Assembly: GCA_902762505.1 (NCBI GenBank)
Contig: CACWOQ010000012.1
Location: 1-64,000 of the forward strand
Reading direction: 5' to 3'
Source: an uncultured Ruminococcus sp.
GTDB taxonomy: Bacteria > Bacillota > Clostridia > Oscillospirales > CAG-272
Length of the DNA stretch: 64,000 nt
Numbering within the stretch: position 1 is the first letter of the stretch; every line of letters starts with the position of its first letter. The position numbers and the translations under genes were made by a program. Shown here piece by piece: positions 34,730-43,999 of this stretch. Under the pieces are notes generated by a model, which made no database searches, had not been told where the DNA came from, and saw only the letters and a program-made list of their open reading frames with translations.

Positions 34730-36168
34730 TATTTGTGCCTCCAGGTGGACGGTGAGAATAAGATGATCATCGGCATTATTTCAAGCCTGCCGAAAAGCAT
34801 ATCGAGCGAAAGGACGATCTTCGAAAAAACGGAGAATCCGGAGAAGTTGCCGGCGGGTCCCACAACGTCGCCGAGACCCGGTCCGATGTTGTTCAGACAC
34901 GCGAGGGCTCCGGTGAAGTTCGTCTCGAAGCCGTATCCGTCAACGGAAATGGCTATCGCCGAGATGATGAGGACCGTAAGATAAAGCGCGATATAGTTGA
35001 CGGCTGATCTCACCGTCTCCTCGGGGACCGGCTCGCCGTCTATACGCACCGTGTTGACGGAGCGCGGATGGAGCATGTGCCTTATCTCGCGAATCGTGTT
35101 CTTGAATACGATCAGAAGCCTCGAAAGCTTGACGCCGCCGGCTGTCGATCCGGCGCAGGAGCCTGTGAACATAAGGAACACGAGCAGCATTTTCGTCAGT
35201 CCCGGCCATTGACTGAAATCACGCGTGGAAAATCCGCTCGTCGAAATAAGTGATGTCGTCTGGAAAAACGAAGCTCTGATACATTCTCCGAAATTCTCAA
35301 AGCTGTGATACGTTTGTACGCATATAACGGCGACGGAGATCGCGGCAAGGCTGAGATAAACCTTCAGCTCTTCATTTTTGAAGATCTCGCGCCATCTGCC
35401 TATGAGTATGAAGAAATAGAGGTTGAAGTTTATGCCGAATATCAGCATGAATACGGATATGACCCATTCGGCGGCTGGATTGTTGTACCCGGCGATGGAT
35501 TCGTTCATGACCGAGAATCCGCCGGTACCGGCTGTGCCGAACGCGCTGACGAGCGAATCGTATAGCGGCAGCCCCGTGAAGAGCAGCGCTATGACCTCCG
35601 TTATCGTCAGAACGATATATATGCCGTAGAGGATTATAGCGGTGTGACGGAGCTTCGGGACGAGCTTGCCTTTTGTCGGACCGGGGACTTCGGCGCGGAG
35701 CAGATATATCGCGTGTCCGCCCTGCGGCAGTATCGCAAGCATGAAGACCAGCACGCCCATACCGCCCATCCAGTGAGTGAAGCTGCGCCAGAACAGGACG
35801 CCGCGCGGCAGTCCCTCTATCACGCGCAGTATGGATGAACCGGTCGTCGAAAAGCCGGAGCACGTTTCAAAAAACGCGTCGACGTAGCTCGGTATCGCGC
35901 CGGAAAGAGTGAAGGGAAGCGCGCCGAAAAGCGACATAAGAAGCCACGAAAGCGCCACCGTTACGTAGCCTTCCTTGGCGTATATCTTTGTGTTTTTCGG
36001 CTTTTGCAGTATACCCGGAAGCGAAACGGCGACGAGTATCCCGACCGTTATGAGAAACGGCATGACAGGTTCGCCGTAGATCGCGGCGACGAGCATCGGT
36101 ACGAGAAGGAACGCCGCCTCGATCAAGAGTATCACGCTCAAAAGGTATAATAGCATTCTGTAATTCAT
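34729..36168 (-). CDS. trkH: TrkH-type potassium transporter subunit
   Basis: The 479-residue integral membrane protein of the SKT superfamily has four pore-loop repeats. Filter segments read SGFSTTGSS, GTAGTGGFS, LISTSGFSTRD and NNIGPGLGDV, close to the classical TrkH filter. The length and long N-terminal helices match TrkH rather than KtrB. It should bind a TrkA-type ring at its cytosolic face. It is the fourth gene of an operon with trkA, ktrB and ktrA; it lies 13 bp after ktrA, not directly after the two-domain trkA. The order suggests two interleaved systems. Confidence 0.9.
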   Translation of the reverse strand: MNYRMLLYLLSVILLIEAAFLLVPMLVAAIYGEPVMPFLITVGILVAVSLPGILQKPKNTKIYAKEGYVTVALSWLLMSLFGALPFTLSGAIPSYVDAFFETCSGFSTTGSSILRVIEGLPRGVLFWRSFTHWMGGMGVLVFMLAILPQGGHAIYLLRAEVPGPTKGKLVPKLRHTAIILYGIYIVLTITEVIALLFTGLPLYDSLVSAFGTAGTGGFSVMNESIAGYNNPAAEWVISVFMLIFGINFNLYFFILIGRWREIFKNEELKVYLSLAAISVAVICVQTYHSFENFGECIRASFFQTTSLISTSGFSTRDFSQWPGLTKMLLVFLMFTGSCAGSTAGGVKLSRLLIVFKNTIREIRHMLHPRSVNTVRIDGEPVPEETVRSAVNYIALYLTVLIISAIAISVDGYGFETNFTGALACLNNIGPGLGDVVGPAGNFSGFSVFSKIVLSLDMLFGRLEIMPMIILFSPSTWRHK

Positions 36169-36181
36169 AATAACGTCTGCC

Positions 36182-36826
36182 TTATAATCTGAAGCATTTG
36201 CGCAGATCCTTCATATCGCCGATGACGTAGAGCACGTCGCCCTCCGCCATTACGGTATCGGGACCCGGTATGATGACCTTGTGATCTCTTTTTAACGATA
36301 TCACGTTGACGCTGTATTTTCTGCGCACGTCAAGCTGTACGAGGTTCTTCCCGACCCATTCCCCGGGCAGAGCCATTTCATATATCGAATATTCGGAATC
36401 AAGCTCGATGAAATCGAGTATCGCGTCCGATGAGAGCTTTATCGCAAGCCGTTTTGCCGTCTGCTTTTCCGGGTATACGACCTCGTCCGCGCCGTTGCGC
36501 AGAAGGAATTTTTCCTGCACGTCGTTTGACGCGCGGGATATGACCTGTTTTGCGCCGAGCTCCTTGAGCAGCGCGGTTATCTGCAAAGACGACTGAAAAT
36601 TGTCTCCGATGCTGACGATACACACGTCGTAATCGGATACTCCGAGAGAGCGCAGAAGCTCCGGGTTCGTCGCGTCGCCGATCTTTGCGTCGGTAACGTA
36701 CGGCAGGATCTCGTTTATGCTTTTTTCGTCCGTATCCACCGCCATTATCTCGCATCTGAGCGCGTTCATGGTGGAGGCGACGTGGCAGCCGAACTGACCG
36801 GCGCCGATAATCAGAACTGATCTCAT
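36182..36826 (-). CDS. ktrA: KtrA-type potassium uptake regulatory subunit
   Basis: The 214-residue cytosolic protein has one RCK/TrkA-N domain (GAGQFGCHVA nucleotide-binding motif at residues 7-16, acidic tip VDTDE near 32) and one TrkA-C domain (about 136-214, including VIGDMKDL). One N and one C domain is the KtrA plan; rings of eight gate KtrB through ATP/ADP or NAD binding, and the C domain can sense c-di-AMP. It lies between the ktrB-like gene (4 bp gap) and the trkH-like gene. Confidence 0.88.
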   Translation of the reverse strand: MRSVLIIGAGQFGCHVASTMNALRCEIMAVDTDEKSINEILPYVTDAKIGDATNPELLRSLGVSDYDVCIVSIGDNFQSSLQITALLKELGAKQVISRASNDVQEKFLLRNGADEVVYPEKQTAKRLAIKLSSDAILDFIELDSEYSIYEMALPGEWVGKNLVQLDVRRKYSVNVISLKRDHKVIIPGPDTVMAEGDVLYVIGDMKDLRKCFRL

Positions 36827-36830
36827 AATA

Positions 36831-38177
36831 CTATCCTATCGAAATTTTTTCCATCGGCAGCCGCGAATCGGTATCCGTACCGGACGGCAGAGCCGCGTAT
36901 ATAAGCGTCAGCACCCCGACTCTGCCGAGGAACATCAACGCCATAAGGATCACGTGGGAAACGGTCGACAAAGACGGCGTAAGCCCGAGAGTAAGACCCA
37001 CCGTGCCGACCGCGGAGCCCGTTTCAAACAGGCAGTCCGAAAGCGGGAGTCCTTCTATGAGACTTATCGCCGCCGCGGACGATGTGAAAAGAAACAGGTA
37101 TATAAACAGTATCGCGCCCGCGTTTCTTACCGCGGATTCGGGGATCCTGCGTCCGAACGCCTCCGCGTCGTCGCACCGTCTGATGACGGATACGGCGGCG
37201 ATAAGCAGAACGGCGAGTGTCGTCGTCTTCATGCCGCCCGCGGTCGAGCCCGGGGAGCCGCCGACGAGCATAAGCGCCGTCATAAGCATTTTGCCGGGAC
37301 CCGTCATCGCGGACAGATCCGTTGTGTTGAAGCCCGCCGTCCTCGACGTTACGGACTGGAAAAGACTGTGAAGAAGTCTTGCACCGAACGGCTCGCTCCG
37401 GTATTCGGTGAAGAAGAACGCCGCCGCCGGCAAAACAATCAGCGCCGCGGACGTCACGAGTATGATCTTTGACTGTACGGAATACTTTTTCAGCCTGAGT
37501 CCGAACCGCCTCATATCGTCCCACGTCATAAAGCTGATCCCGCCCGAGATGATGAGTATCATCACCACCGCGCAGACGTATCCGTTGTCGTGATAGGACG
37601 TCAGAGATGAAAACGGCGATCGGACGCCGAAAAGATCGAAGCCGGCGTTGCAGAACGCCGAAACGGAGTGAAAAACGGAATACCATATCCCGCGCAAAAC
37701 GCCGAGATCACGTATGAAAACGGGGCAGAGCAGAACGGCGCCGGCGCCTTCGATCACGGCGGAGGTTTTAAGTATGAACCCCGTCATTTTAACGATGCCG
37801 CCGACCTGCGGCGCGGAGATTGATTCCATCATCGTACTGCGCTGGCGCAGACCGATCCGCTTCCCGGATAGTTTTGCGGCGGCGACGGCTATCGTAACGA
37901 CGCCCATGCCGCCCGTCTGTATCAGAAGCAGGATCATCATCTGTCCGAACAGCGACCAGTGCGTCGCCGTGTCAACGGTCACAAGTCCGGTGACGCACAC
38001 AGCCGAAACGGACGTGAACAGCGCGTCGGAAAAACGCGTGAAGCTTCGGTCAGCCGACGATACGGGCAGACAGAGCAGAGCCGCGCCGAGCAGGACTATG
38101 AGCAGAAAACCGCTTATTATGACCTGCGGTGAGGAAAAGCCCTTCCACCGCACGCGTTTGCTTACGGTTTTTCGCAT
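36831..38177 (-). CDS. ktrB: KtrB-type potassium transporter subunit
   Basis: The 448-residue membrane protein has the four-repeat SKT architecture with filter segments VCVTGLV, FCNAGFDLF, SRTAGFNTTD and GTVGLTLG, which match the KtrB group (T-x-G or N-x-G filters) rather than TrkH. Length fits KtrB. It forms a K+ or Na+/K+ uptake dimer with KtrA, whose gene is immediately downstream. It overlaps the trkA stop by one base (TAATG). A preceding trkA with two domains is not its usual partner. Confidence 0.88.
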   Translation of the reverse strand: MRKTVSKRVRWKGFSSPQVIISGFLLIVLLGAALLCLPVSSADRSFTRFSDALFTSVSAVCVTGLVTVDTATHWSLFGQMMILLLIQTGGMGVVTIAVAAAKLSGKRIGLRQRSTMMESISAPQVGGIVKMTGFILKTSAVIEGAGAVLLCPVFIRDLGVLRGIWYSVFHSVSAFCNAGFDLFGVRSPFSSLTSYHDNGYVCAVVMILIISGGISFMTWDDMRRFGLRLKKYSVQSKIILVTSAALIVLPAAAFFFTEYRSEPFGARLLHSLFQSVTSRTAGFNTTDLSAMTGPGKMLMTALMLVGGSPGSTAGGMKTTTLAVLLIAAVSVIRRCDDAEAFGRRIPESAVRNAGAILFIYLFLFTSSAAAISLIEGLPLSDCLFETGSAVGTVGLTLGLTPSLSTVSHVILMALMFLGRVGVLTLIYAALPSGTDTDSRLPMEKISIG

Positions 38178-39535
38178 TATCTTAAAATATCCTTGATGCT
38201 GCTTATCTTCTCGCCCGCGGATACGACGACGACCGTGTCGCCGCTGTTGATCGTATCATCGCCGGACGGGATGATGATCTGATCCTTGTGGGAGATACAG
38301 ATGACCAGTACGCCGCGCTTCGGACGGAGCTTTTTGAGCGGTATGCCCGTCAGCCCTTCGATCTCGTCCTTTATGACGAATTCAACGGCTTCGGCTTTTC
38401 CGTCCATGATCTTGTGGAGCGATTCAATTTCTTCAACGCCCGTCGCGTTCATTTTGGATCTGACGTAGCGCAGGATGTAGCCGGCTGTCGATGATTTGGG
38501 GGAAACGACGCTGTTGATGCCTACGCTCTTGAAGAAATCCACGTATGACATCTGGTTTATCAGCGTTATTACCTTCGGCACGCCGATCGACTTGGCGTAC
38601 ATTGAAACGATCGCGTTTTCCTCATCCGAATCGGACAGAGCGAGGAACGCGTCCGTGCGCTCTATGCCCTCTTCAAGCAAAACCTCCTGCCGCGCGCCGT
38701 TGTCGCATACGACGGAGCAGTCGAACTCTCCGGAAAAATCGCGGCAGATCTCCTTGTTTTTCTCGATCACGGTCGAGGTGAATTTGCTTTTCTTCAAAAG
38801 TCCCTGCAGATAGTACGTTACGCGGCTGCCGCCGAATATCATCATATCCTTCAATCTGTGGCGGTAGATCTGCGCCGCCTTGAAGAACGAGTTCGTATGA
38901 TCCTCGGGTACGGTCACGCCGATGACGTCGCCGCTTTCAACGTGATAATCGCCGGACGGGATTATTACGTCGTTGCCGCGAAGCACGCAGCAGACGAGGA
39001 ATTTCATATTCAGCTCCGAACGCAGCTCGTGCAGAGTCTTCCCGATAAACGGCGATTCCGCCGTTATCACGAATTCCGCAAGCTCGACTCTGCCGCGGCA
39101 GAACGTTTCAAGCTTGGCGGCGGACGGGAAGCGGAGCATGCGGTATATCTCTTTCGCCGCGTAAAGCTCCGGGTTTATGGTAAGCGAAAGGTTCATATCC
39201 GCGCGCATCAGCTGCATAAGCTCGCCGTATTCGGGGTTTCTCACACGTGCTATCGTATGATGCGTGCCGAGCTTGCGGGCGGCTGAACAGCAAAGGATGT
39301 TTATTTCGTCCGACGACGTGACAGCGATAAGCAGATAAGCCTTGTCCGCCCCGGCTTTGCGGAGGACGGAAATGCTTGCGCCGCTGCCTTCCACGCCGTA
39401 AACGTCGCAGTTGTTGCAAAGCTCCGATAAGGCGATCGGATCGTCGTCGACGACCGTTATATCGTGTCCTTCTTTTGATAACTGCATGCAGATGGCGGAG
39501 CCGACCGTGCCGCAGCCTATGATAATAATATTCAT
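38177..39535 (-). CDS. trkA: TrkA-type potassium uptake protein with two RCK domains
   Basis: The 452-residue protein holds two complete RCK units: IIGCGTVGSAI and VVDDD near the N-terminus, a C domain (about 140-220), then a second nucleotide-binding domain (MIFGGSRVTYYL, about 230) and a final C domain to residue 452. This double form is TrkA, the peripheral partner of TrkH. The gene leads the operon from a promoter at 39572-39600. Its natural partner, trkH, is the fourth gene, with the ktrB-ktrA pair in between. Confidence 0.9.
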   Translation of the reverse strand: MNIIIIGCGTVGSAICMQLSKEGHDITVVDDDPIALSELCNNCDVYGVEGSGASISVLRKAGADKAYLLIAVTSSDEINILCCSAARKLGTHHTIARVRNPEYGELMQLMRADMNLSLTINPELYAAKEIYRMLRFPSAAKLETFCRGRVELAEFVITAESPFIGKTLHELRSELNMKFLVCCVLRGNDVIIPSGDYHVESGDVIGVTVPEDHTNSFFKAAQIYRHRLKDMMIFGGSRVTYYLQGLLKKSKFTSTVIEKNKEICRDFSGEFDCSVVCDNGARQEVLLEEGIERTDAFLALSDSDEENAIVSMYAKSIGVPKVITLINQMSYVDFFKSVGINSVVSPKSSTAGYILRYVRSKMNATGVEEIESLHKIMDGKAEAVEFVIKDEIEGLTGIPLKKLRPKRGVLVICISHKDQIIIPSGDDTINSGDTVVVVSAGEKISSIKDILR

Positions 39536-39571
39536 TCTTATACTCCGTGTTCTTTAACGGTATTCAGATAC

Positions 39572-39600
39572 ATTTTACCACCATTCAGAGTAAAAAGCAA
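39572..39600 (-). promoter_or_regulatory. Promoter of the K+ uptake operon
   Basis: On the minus strand TTGCTT, a 17-bp spacer and TAAAAT precede trkA by about 36 bp. The opposing radical SAM gene promoter begins 20 bp further right. Confidence 0.6.
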
Positions 39601-39619
39601 GGGGTCAGACGATAAAAAC

Positions 39620-39648
39620 TTGACAAAGAGGAAAAAAATCGTTATAAT
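39620..39648 (+). promoter_or_regulatory. Consensus promoter for the anSME-like gene
   Basis: A perfect TTGACA, a 17-bp spacer and a perfect TATAAT precede the start codon at 39677 by 28 bp. Confidence 0.85.
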
Positions 39649-39676
39649 ATAATAAAACGCCGCCGGGAGGAGTGAA

Positions 39677-40717
39677 ATGAAAGGACAGATAACAGCGCTT
39701 ATTAAGCCGGTATCCGGCGCCTGCGGGCTTGACTGCAAATACTGCTTTTACCGCGAGCTCGACCCGGGTGGAGGCGTTATGGATGAAAAGACCGTAGACG
39801 CGCTTTTGTCGTTTCTGCCGCGCGGCGTCCGGGTCAATTTCGCGTTTCAGGGAGGGGAGCCGCTTTTGCGCGGCGCGGACTTCTACCGTGATTTCGCCCT
39901 GCGCGTAAAGGCGGCAGGGATCGACGCCGCGTACAGCATACAGACGAACGGCGTCATGATCGACCGTGAGTATTGCCGTCTTTTCCGCGATCATGATTTT
40001 CTTGTTGGTCTGTCGCTCGACGGGACCCGCGCCTGCCACGACGCGGCAAGGGTCGACAAAAACGGCAAAGGAACGTATGACCGGGTGATCGCTGCGGCGG
40101 AGCTTTTACAAAGCTGCGGCGTACCGTTCGACGTGCTCACGGTCGTCGGCTCGCACAACTGTCACGGCGCGGCGGAAATATACGCGGATTATAAAAAACG
40201 CGGATTCCGTATCGTTCAGCTCATACCGTGCCTGCCGCCGCTTCATGGCATGGAGGGCGAGTCTTGCGACGTGTCGGATTTCTTCATTGAATTCTTTGAT
40301 CTGTGGTACCGGGACGTCAGATCCGGCAAAGCCGTATTTGACGTGCGCGAGTTTTCAGAGCTTTCGGACGCGCTCCGCGGCGGGCGCCCGGGCTGCCGGT
40401 ACGGCGGCGTCTGCACGCCGCAGTTCGTCGTCGAATCGAACGGAGATCTGTATCCGTGCGACTTCTACGTGAAGCCGGAATACAGGACGGGATCGGTATT
40501 CGACACCCCGATCGACGAAACGCTTAAAAGCGAAGGGATGAGGCGCTTTATCCGCGACAGCCGTGAAAACGCGGAGATTTGCCGTCTCTGCCCGTATCTG
40601 TCCGTGTGCCGCGGTATGTGCCGGAGGATGAGGACGCTGTTCCGGCAGTTTCCCGTCTGTCCGTGGGCAAGACTTATATCACACGTTACAAAACAAAGGG
40701 GCTGTCGCAAGTTATGA
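39677..40717 (+). CDS. Radical SAM/SPASM protein, anaerobic sulfatase-maturating enzyme-like
   Basis: The 346-residue protein has the radical SAM motif C16-x3-C20-x2-C23 (CGLDCKYC), a QGGEPLL glycine motif and a SPASM C-terminal domain with C-x2-C, C-x5-C and C-x3-C cysteines for auxiliary clusters (GVCTPQF, YPCDFYV, CRLCPYLSVCRGMC). anSME enzymes turn a Cys or Ser of sulfatases into formylglycine; no sulfatase is in the window. The last residues (QRGCRKL) are encoded inside a MITE-like element whose left end supplies the stop. The normal C-terminus may be replaced, though all cluster cysteines precede it. Confidence 0.82.
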   Translation: MKGQITALIKPVSGACGLDCKYCFYRELDPGGGVMDEKTVDALLSFLPRGVRVNFAFQGGEPLLRGADFYRDFALRVKAAGIDAAYSIQTNGVMIDREYCRLFRDHDFLVGLSLDGTRACHDAARVDKNGKGTYDRVIAAAELLQSCGVPFDVLTVVGSHNCHGAAEIYADYKKRGFRIVQLIPCLPPLHGMEGESCDVSDFFIEFFDLWYRDVRSGKAVFDVREFSELSDALRGGRPGCRYGGVCTPQFVVESNGDLYPCDFYVKPEYRTGSVFDTPIDETLKSEGMRRFIRDSRENAEICRLCPYLSVCRGMCRRMRTLFRQFPVCPWARLISHVTKQRGCRKL

Positions 40718-40819
40718 TTTTTGCGCTTGGCTCTATACAAATGTAACAAAAAATCAGTCTCGCACATTAAAAACGAGACTGATTTTTTGTTGAGTTTGTT
40801 AATGCTATGCGACAGCCCC
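40698..40819. mobile_element. MITE-like element with 12-bp terminal inverted repeats
   Basis: The ends GGGGCTGTCGCA (40698-40709) and TGCGACAGCCCC (40808-40819) are perfect inverted repeats of the kind found at IS-element termini. The flanks are also partly inverted (AAAACAA and TTGTTTT). The 122-bp body codes for nothing but holds an 18-bp perfect hairpin. No transposase is nearby, so it would be mobilised in trans. It supplies the stop of the radical SAM gene and ends 5 bp before the lamin-tail/CotH gene. Confidence 0.65.
40745..40791. terminator. Strong bidirectional terminator inside the MITE-like element
   Basis: A perfect 18-bp stem (40745-40762 with 40774-40791) has an 11-base loop and A- and T-rich arms. 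It would stop both convergent transcripts. Confidence 0.85.
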
Positions 40820-40824
40820 TTGTT

Positions 40825-43800
40825 TTATATTTTGAGCCCGTAGGAGCGGAGATCGGCGTCGGAAAGACCGAAATACGATTTCATGTGCTTTATGACGTTA
40901 ACGTCGCGTTCGCGGAGCCATCCTTCGACAGACGCTATATGAGTCTCCCAGCGCGTCATCGACGAAGGCGCCGACATGAGTATGCCTGAGATATATCTGT
41001 CGTCGTTTTTGTTGCGGAAGCCCCAGCGCGCGATGTGATACTCCATCTCCTCGCTTATCTCGTTCGTAAGCTCGCGGAGAAGGGGAAGCAGCCTGTCGGG
41101 ATTGAGCGTGTCGTTCAGAAGCTCGCAGAATCTTGAAATGAATTTCTTTTTGAACGTGCTGTTTTTGATAAGTCCCTGGATTATGCCGTATATCTTTTTA
41201 TCCTGCTTGAAAACGTAGTTGAATCTGCTTTCTTCGGATGACATGCTCCAGTCGAAATCGTACGGGATCCAGCGCCATTTCGCCGTGTCCGTCCGCTCGC
41301 GGTAGAATTTGATGTTTCCGGGGTCGGTGTTGGCGAAATATATCTGCGATATCCAGTAGTCGATATAGTTGTCAATATCCATACGCGAGCAGACGTAGGC
41401 GTAATTGTCTTCGTTCGACATATTCTTTGTCGTTACGAATTTGTAAAGCTCGTTGTAATTCGTGCTCGTGCCGGACTGAACGATCGACGAGCCCTTCATC
41501 CTGTCGAGGTTGTCGGGGTCGGCGCCGGTGTGGTTGGCGACGAATTCGTCTGAAATACGCTCGCGCAGATCGTAAATGCCGTAATAATCGCCGTTAAGAT
41601 AAACGACGACCGGACGGTAGTTCATGACCTCGCAGTTTATCTTTCCGAGCAGAGCGCGGGCGATAAACGCGTCGCGTATGTGCGAGCGGTTCGCGTCCTG
41701 GCCCGAGCCGCGGAGAACGAGTGAAGAGAAGACGTTAATGTAATCCTCGCCGAAGAACGGATATACGACCTCTTTTATACCGTATTTGTCCTTCAGATTG
41801 ATCGAAACACTCTTCTGATCGTGTACCCGGCTGTACTGACCGAATACCTTGATGCCGGCGTTGAAGTTGAGCACCTGTCTGCCGCTCTCGTCGATATACG
41901 TGAAGCTGACGGGACGCTCCCAGCTTTGCCAGTAGTTCGCCTTCGGCGCGTCCTTGAAGAACAGATTCTCTTTCTCCGAACCGCCAAGCGACGGATCGTC
42001 GTATTTCATCGACTCGGTATCAAAGTTCGGACCGTCGGCGAATATACCCGTCTTTTCGGAGAAAAGATCGTTCGGATCGGCGTTGAGGAATACGACCGGC
42101 ATGTTGTGCACGCGGCCTACTATGAACGAGACCGAGACCTCGTCCGAGGGAAGGGCGTCGCTCTTGAAAGCGCGTGCGCGTATCGACGTCGTTTTATCGA
42201 TCGTTATGGGAGAGCGGTAAAGCGTCGACGCCTGAGTTGGGGCGGTGCCGTCCGTAGTGTAGTAAACGATACATCCCGCGGGAGCTTTTATCGTCACGGC
42301 GGTCCCCGCTTCTACGTATCCGCCTTCAAGGCTGAAAGACGGCGCGCCTACGGATTTTGAATAAGTCACCGTACTGTTTTTCGCACCGGGAGTGACCTGC
42401 GTGAAATAATACAGGGTGTCGTCATCGTCTGATACGCGCCCCGCCGAGGTACGGTCGAAGAGAAGACCGGTGACGACGCTGTCGACCACGGTGCCGTTTT
42501 TATCGTACAGATAAATGTCGTTGCCGTAGCGGTTGAGACCGAGATCGACGTAGACGGAATCCGTCTTGCTGTCGTATTTCGTCTCGTCGCCGAAATATAT
42601 GATCCTGTAGCCTCCGGCTTTGACCTTTACCGTCGGCAGCCATACCGCGCGGTCGAACGTCTTTTTTCCGATATAGAGCTCGGAGAGATCAAGATCGTTT
42701 TCCGTCGGGTTTTTTATCTCAACGAAATCGTACAGCTTGTAATAATCGTACAATTCCCCCGACGAATATGATTTTCCGTCAGGGGAGCTGTCAAGTGTGG
42801 CGTTGACTGCGACCACTTCGCTTATATATGCTGTTTTGTACGCCGGATGTCTTGCGCTGTTTATGTCTTCAAAGCCCGGCACGTCGTTTTTTGCGTTTCT
42901 GGTGGCGCGGGGGAAGAACAGCCATTTATCGGGATTTTCGGGATCGCGTCCGCAGGTCATGTTCGATTCAAGATCGTAGACCGTGCATCTGTCCATCTCG
43001 TCGCCTCTGCCGTTGTAAATGCCGAGGGACTCTTCCTTGCCGGAGAGGGTGAAGCTTGCGTGCAGCTCGCCGCCCGCGTATTCTTTGTCCTTGCCGAGCA
43101 TGAAGACGGTCAGATATCCGTCGGGCTGAAGCGTTACGTCCGGGAATTCCCATTTCGTCTTGTCCGCTTCGTCGTCCGAAAGGAACAGGCCTTTGAGCTT
43201 TACTACCTTTTCACCGTAGTTGTATATCTCGACCCAGGCGCCGTAATCGCCTTCCTCGTCGGTAAACGTGATGCATTTCTTCGTTGCGAATTCGTTTATG
43301 CGTACCGTGTTTACGGTCTTGTCGGTGAGGTTCAGGGGCTCGTCCGTCGACTGCTTTGGCTGATATTCCGCCGTGCCGTTCTTTTCACCGGGCGTCGGTT
43401 CGCTTAAAAGCACGGTGTGACCGTCCGGCGCGGGCGCCGCGGATATATCCGACGGGCAGTTGGCGGGGATCGTTATCCTGCCGATCTCGGTGCCGCCGGA
43501 GGTGAGCAGGGAAACTGTCTCGCCGGCTTTGCTGAGCTTGAACGGAAGGTGTATCGACGTCGTCTGTTCGTTATAAACGTTTCTGCCGGACGCCCATATG
43601 ATTATGTATTCGCCGGGCTTCAGCTTAACGTCGGGCAGGATGCCCTTCGTGCGGTTGTCCGGATTGTCGGTTATCAGGTAGTTTTTGAGCGATATCTCGG
43701 ATGAGCCGCCGTTGTAAAGCTCTATCCAGTCGCTGTATTCGCCGTAGTCGTCCGTCAACGTGGATTTGTTTGACGCCATGACCTCGGACAGCATAAGTCC

Positions 43801-43986
43801 GTTTTCGTTCGGCTTGATGATGACCTCGGGCTGCGGCAGCGTTTCGATCGCTGTATCGGAACCGGGCGCCGACGACGACGGCGCCGTGCCGCTTACGTCA
43901 AACGAATCGTCGGGAGTGCTGAGATCGCACGCGGCGAGGCTTAAAAGCGTAATGACCGCGAGCGCAACCGATATAATTCTTTTCAT
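40825..43986 (-). CDS. Lipoprotein with lamin-tail domains and a CotH kinase domain
   Basis: The 1053-residue product has a lipoprotein signal (lipobox LAAC, cysteine 20). Lamin-tail-like domains follow (NTDDYGEYSDWIELYN near 76, then two more with WVEIYN and DFVEIKN motifs), a chitobiase C-terminal-like beta-domain near 540 (YYTTDGTAPT) and a CotH-type kinase domain from about 650. That domain carries LVLRGSGQDANRSHIRD, VYLNGDYYGIYDLRER and PYDFDWS motifs. CotH proteins are atypical kinases that phosphorylate secreted proteins, known from spore coats. It ends the operon with the VTC-type polymerase and the DUF4956 protein. The kinase target and surface role are not known here. Confidence 0.82.
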   Translation of the reverse strand: MKRIISVALAVITLLSLAACDLSTPDDSFDVSGTAPSSSAPGSDTAIETLPQPEVIIKPNENGLMLSEVMASNKSTLTDDYGEYSDWIELYNGGSSEISLKNYLITDNPDNRTKGILPDVKLKPGEYIIIWASGRNVYNEQTTSIHLPFKLSKAGETVSLLTSGGTEIGRITIPANCPSDISAAPAPDGHTVLLSEPTPGEKNGTAEYQPKQSTDEPLNLTDKTVNTVRINEFATKKCITFTDEEGDYGAWVEIYNYGEKVVKLKGLFLSDDEADKTKWEFPDVTLQPDGYLTVFMLGKDKEYAGGELHASFTLSGKEESLGIYNGRGDEMDRCTVYDLESNMTCGRDPENPDKWLFFPRATRNAKNDVPGFEDINSARHPAYKTAYISEVVAVNATLDSSPDGKSYSSGELYDYYKLYDFVEIKNPTENDLDLSELYIGKKTFDRAVWLPTVKVKAGGYRIIYFGDETKYDSKTDSVYVDLGLNRYGNDIYLYDKNGTVVDSVVTGLLFDRTSAGRVSDDDDTLYYFTQVTPGAKNSTVTYSKSVGAPSFSLEGGYVEAGTAVTIKAPAGCIVYYTTDGTAPTQASTLYRSPITIDKTTSIRARAFKSDALPSDEVSVSFIVGRVHNMPVVFLNADPNDLFSEKTGIFADGPNFDTESMKYDDPSLGGSEKENLFFKDAPKANYWQSWERPVSFTYIDESGRQVLNFNAGIKVFGQYSRVHDQKSVSINLKDKYGIKEVVYPFFGEDYINVFSSLVLRGSGQDANRSHIRDAFIARALLGKINCEVMNYRPVVVYLNGDYYGIYDLRERISDEFVANHTGADPDNLDRMKGSSIVQSGTSTNYNELYKFVTTKNMSNEDNYAYVCSRMDIDNYIDYWISQIYFANTDPGNIKFYRERTDTAKWRWIPYDFDWSMSSEESRFNYVFKQDKKIYGIIQGLIKNSTFKKKFISRFCELLNDTLNPDRLLPLLRELTNEISEEMEYHIARWGFRNKNDDRYISGILMSAPSSMTRWETHIASVEGWLRERDVNVIKHMKSYFGLSDADLRSYGLKI

Positions 43987-43999
43987 TTTACTCCTCTTA

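Noticed and set aside
40698-40819. Full insertion sequence
   Set aside because: The element is 122 bp and has no transposase frame; a MITE-like element is the most that can be supported.
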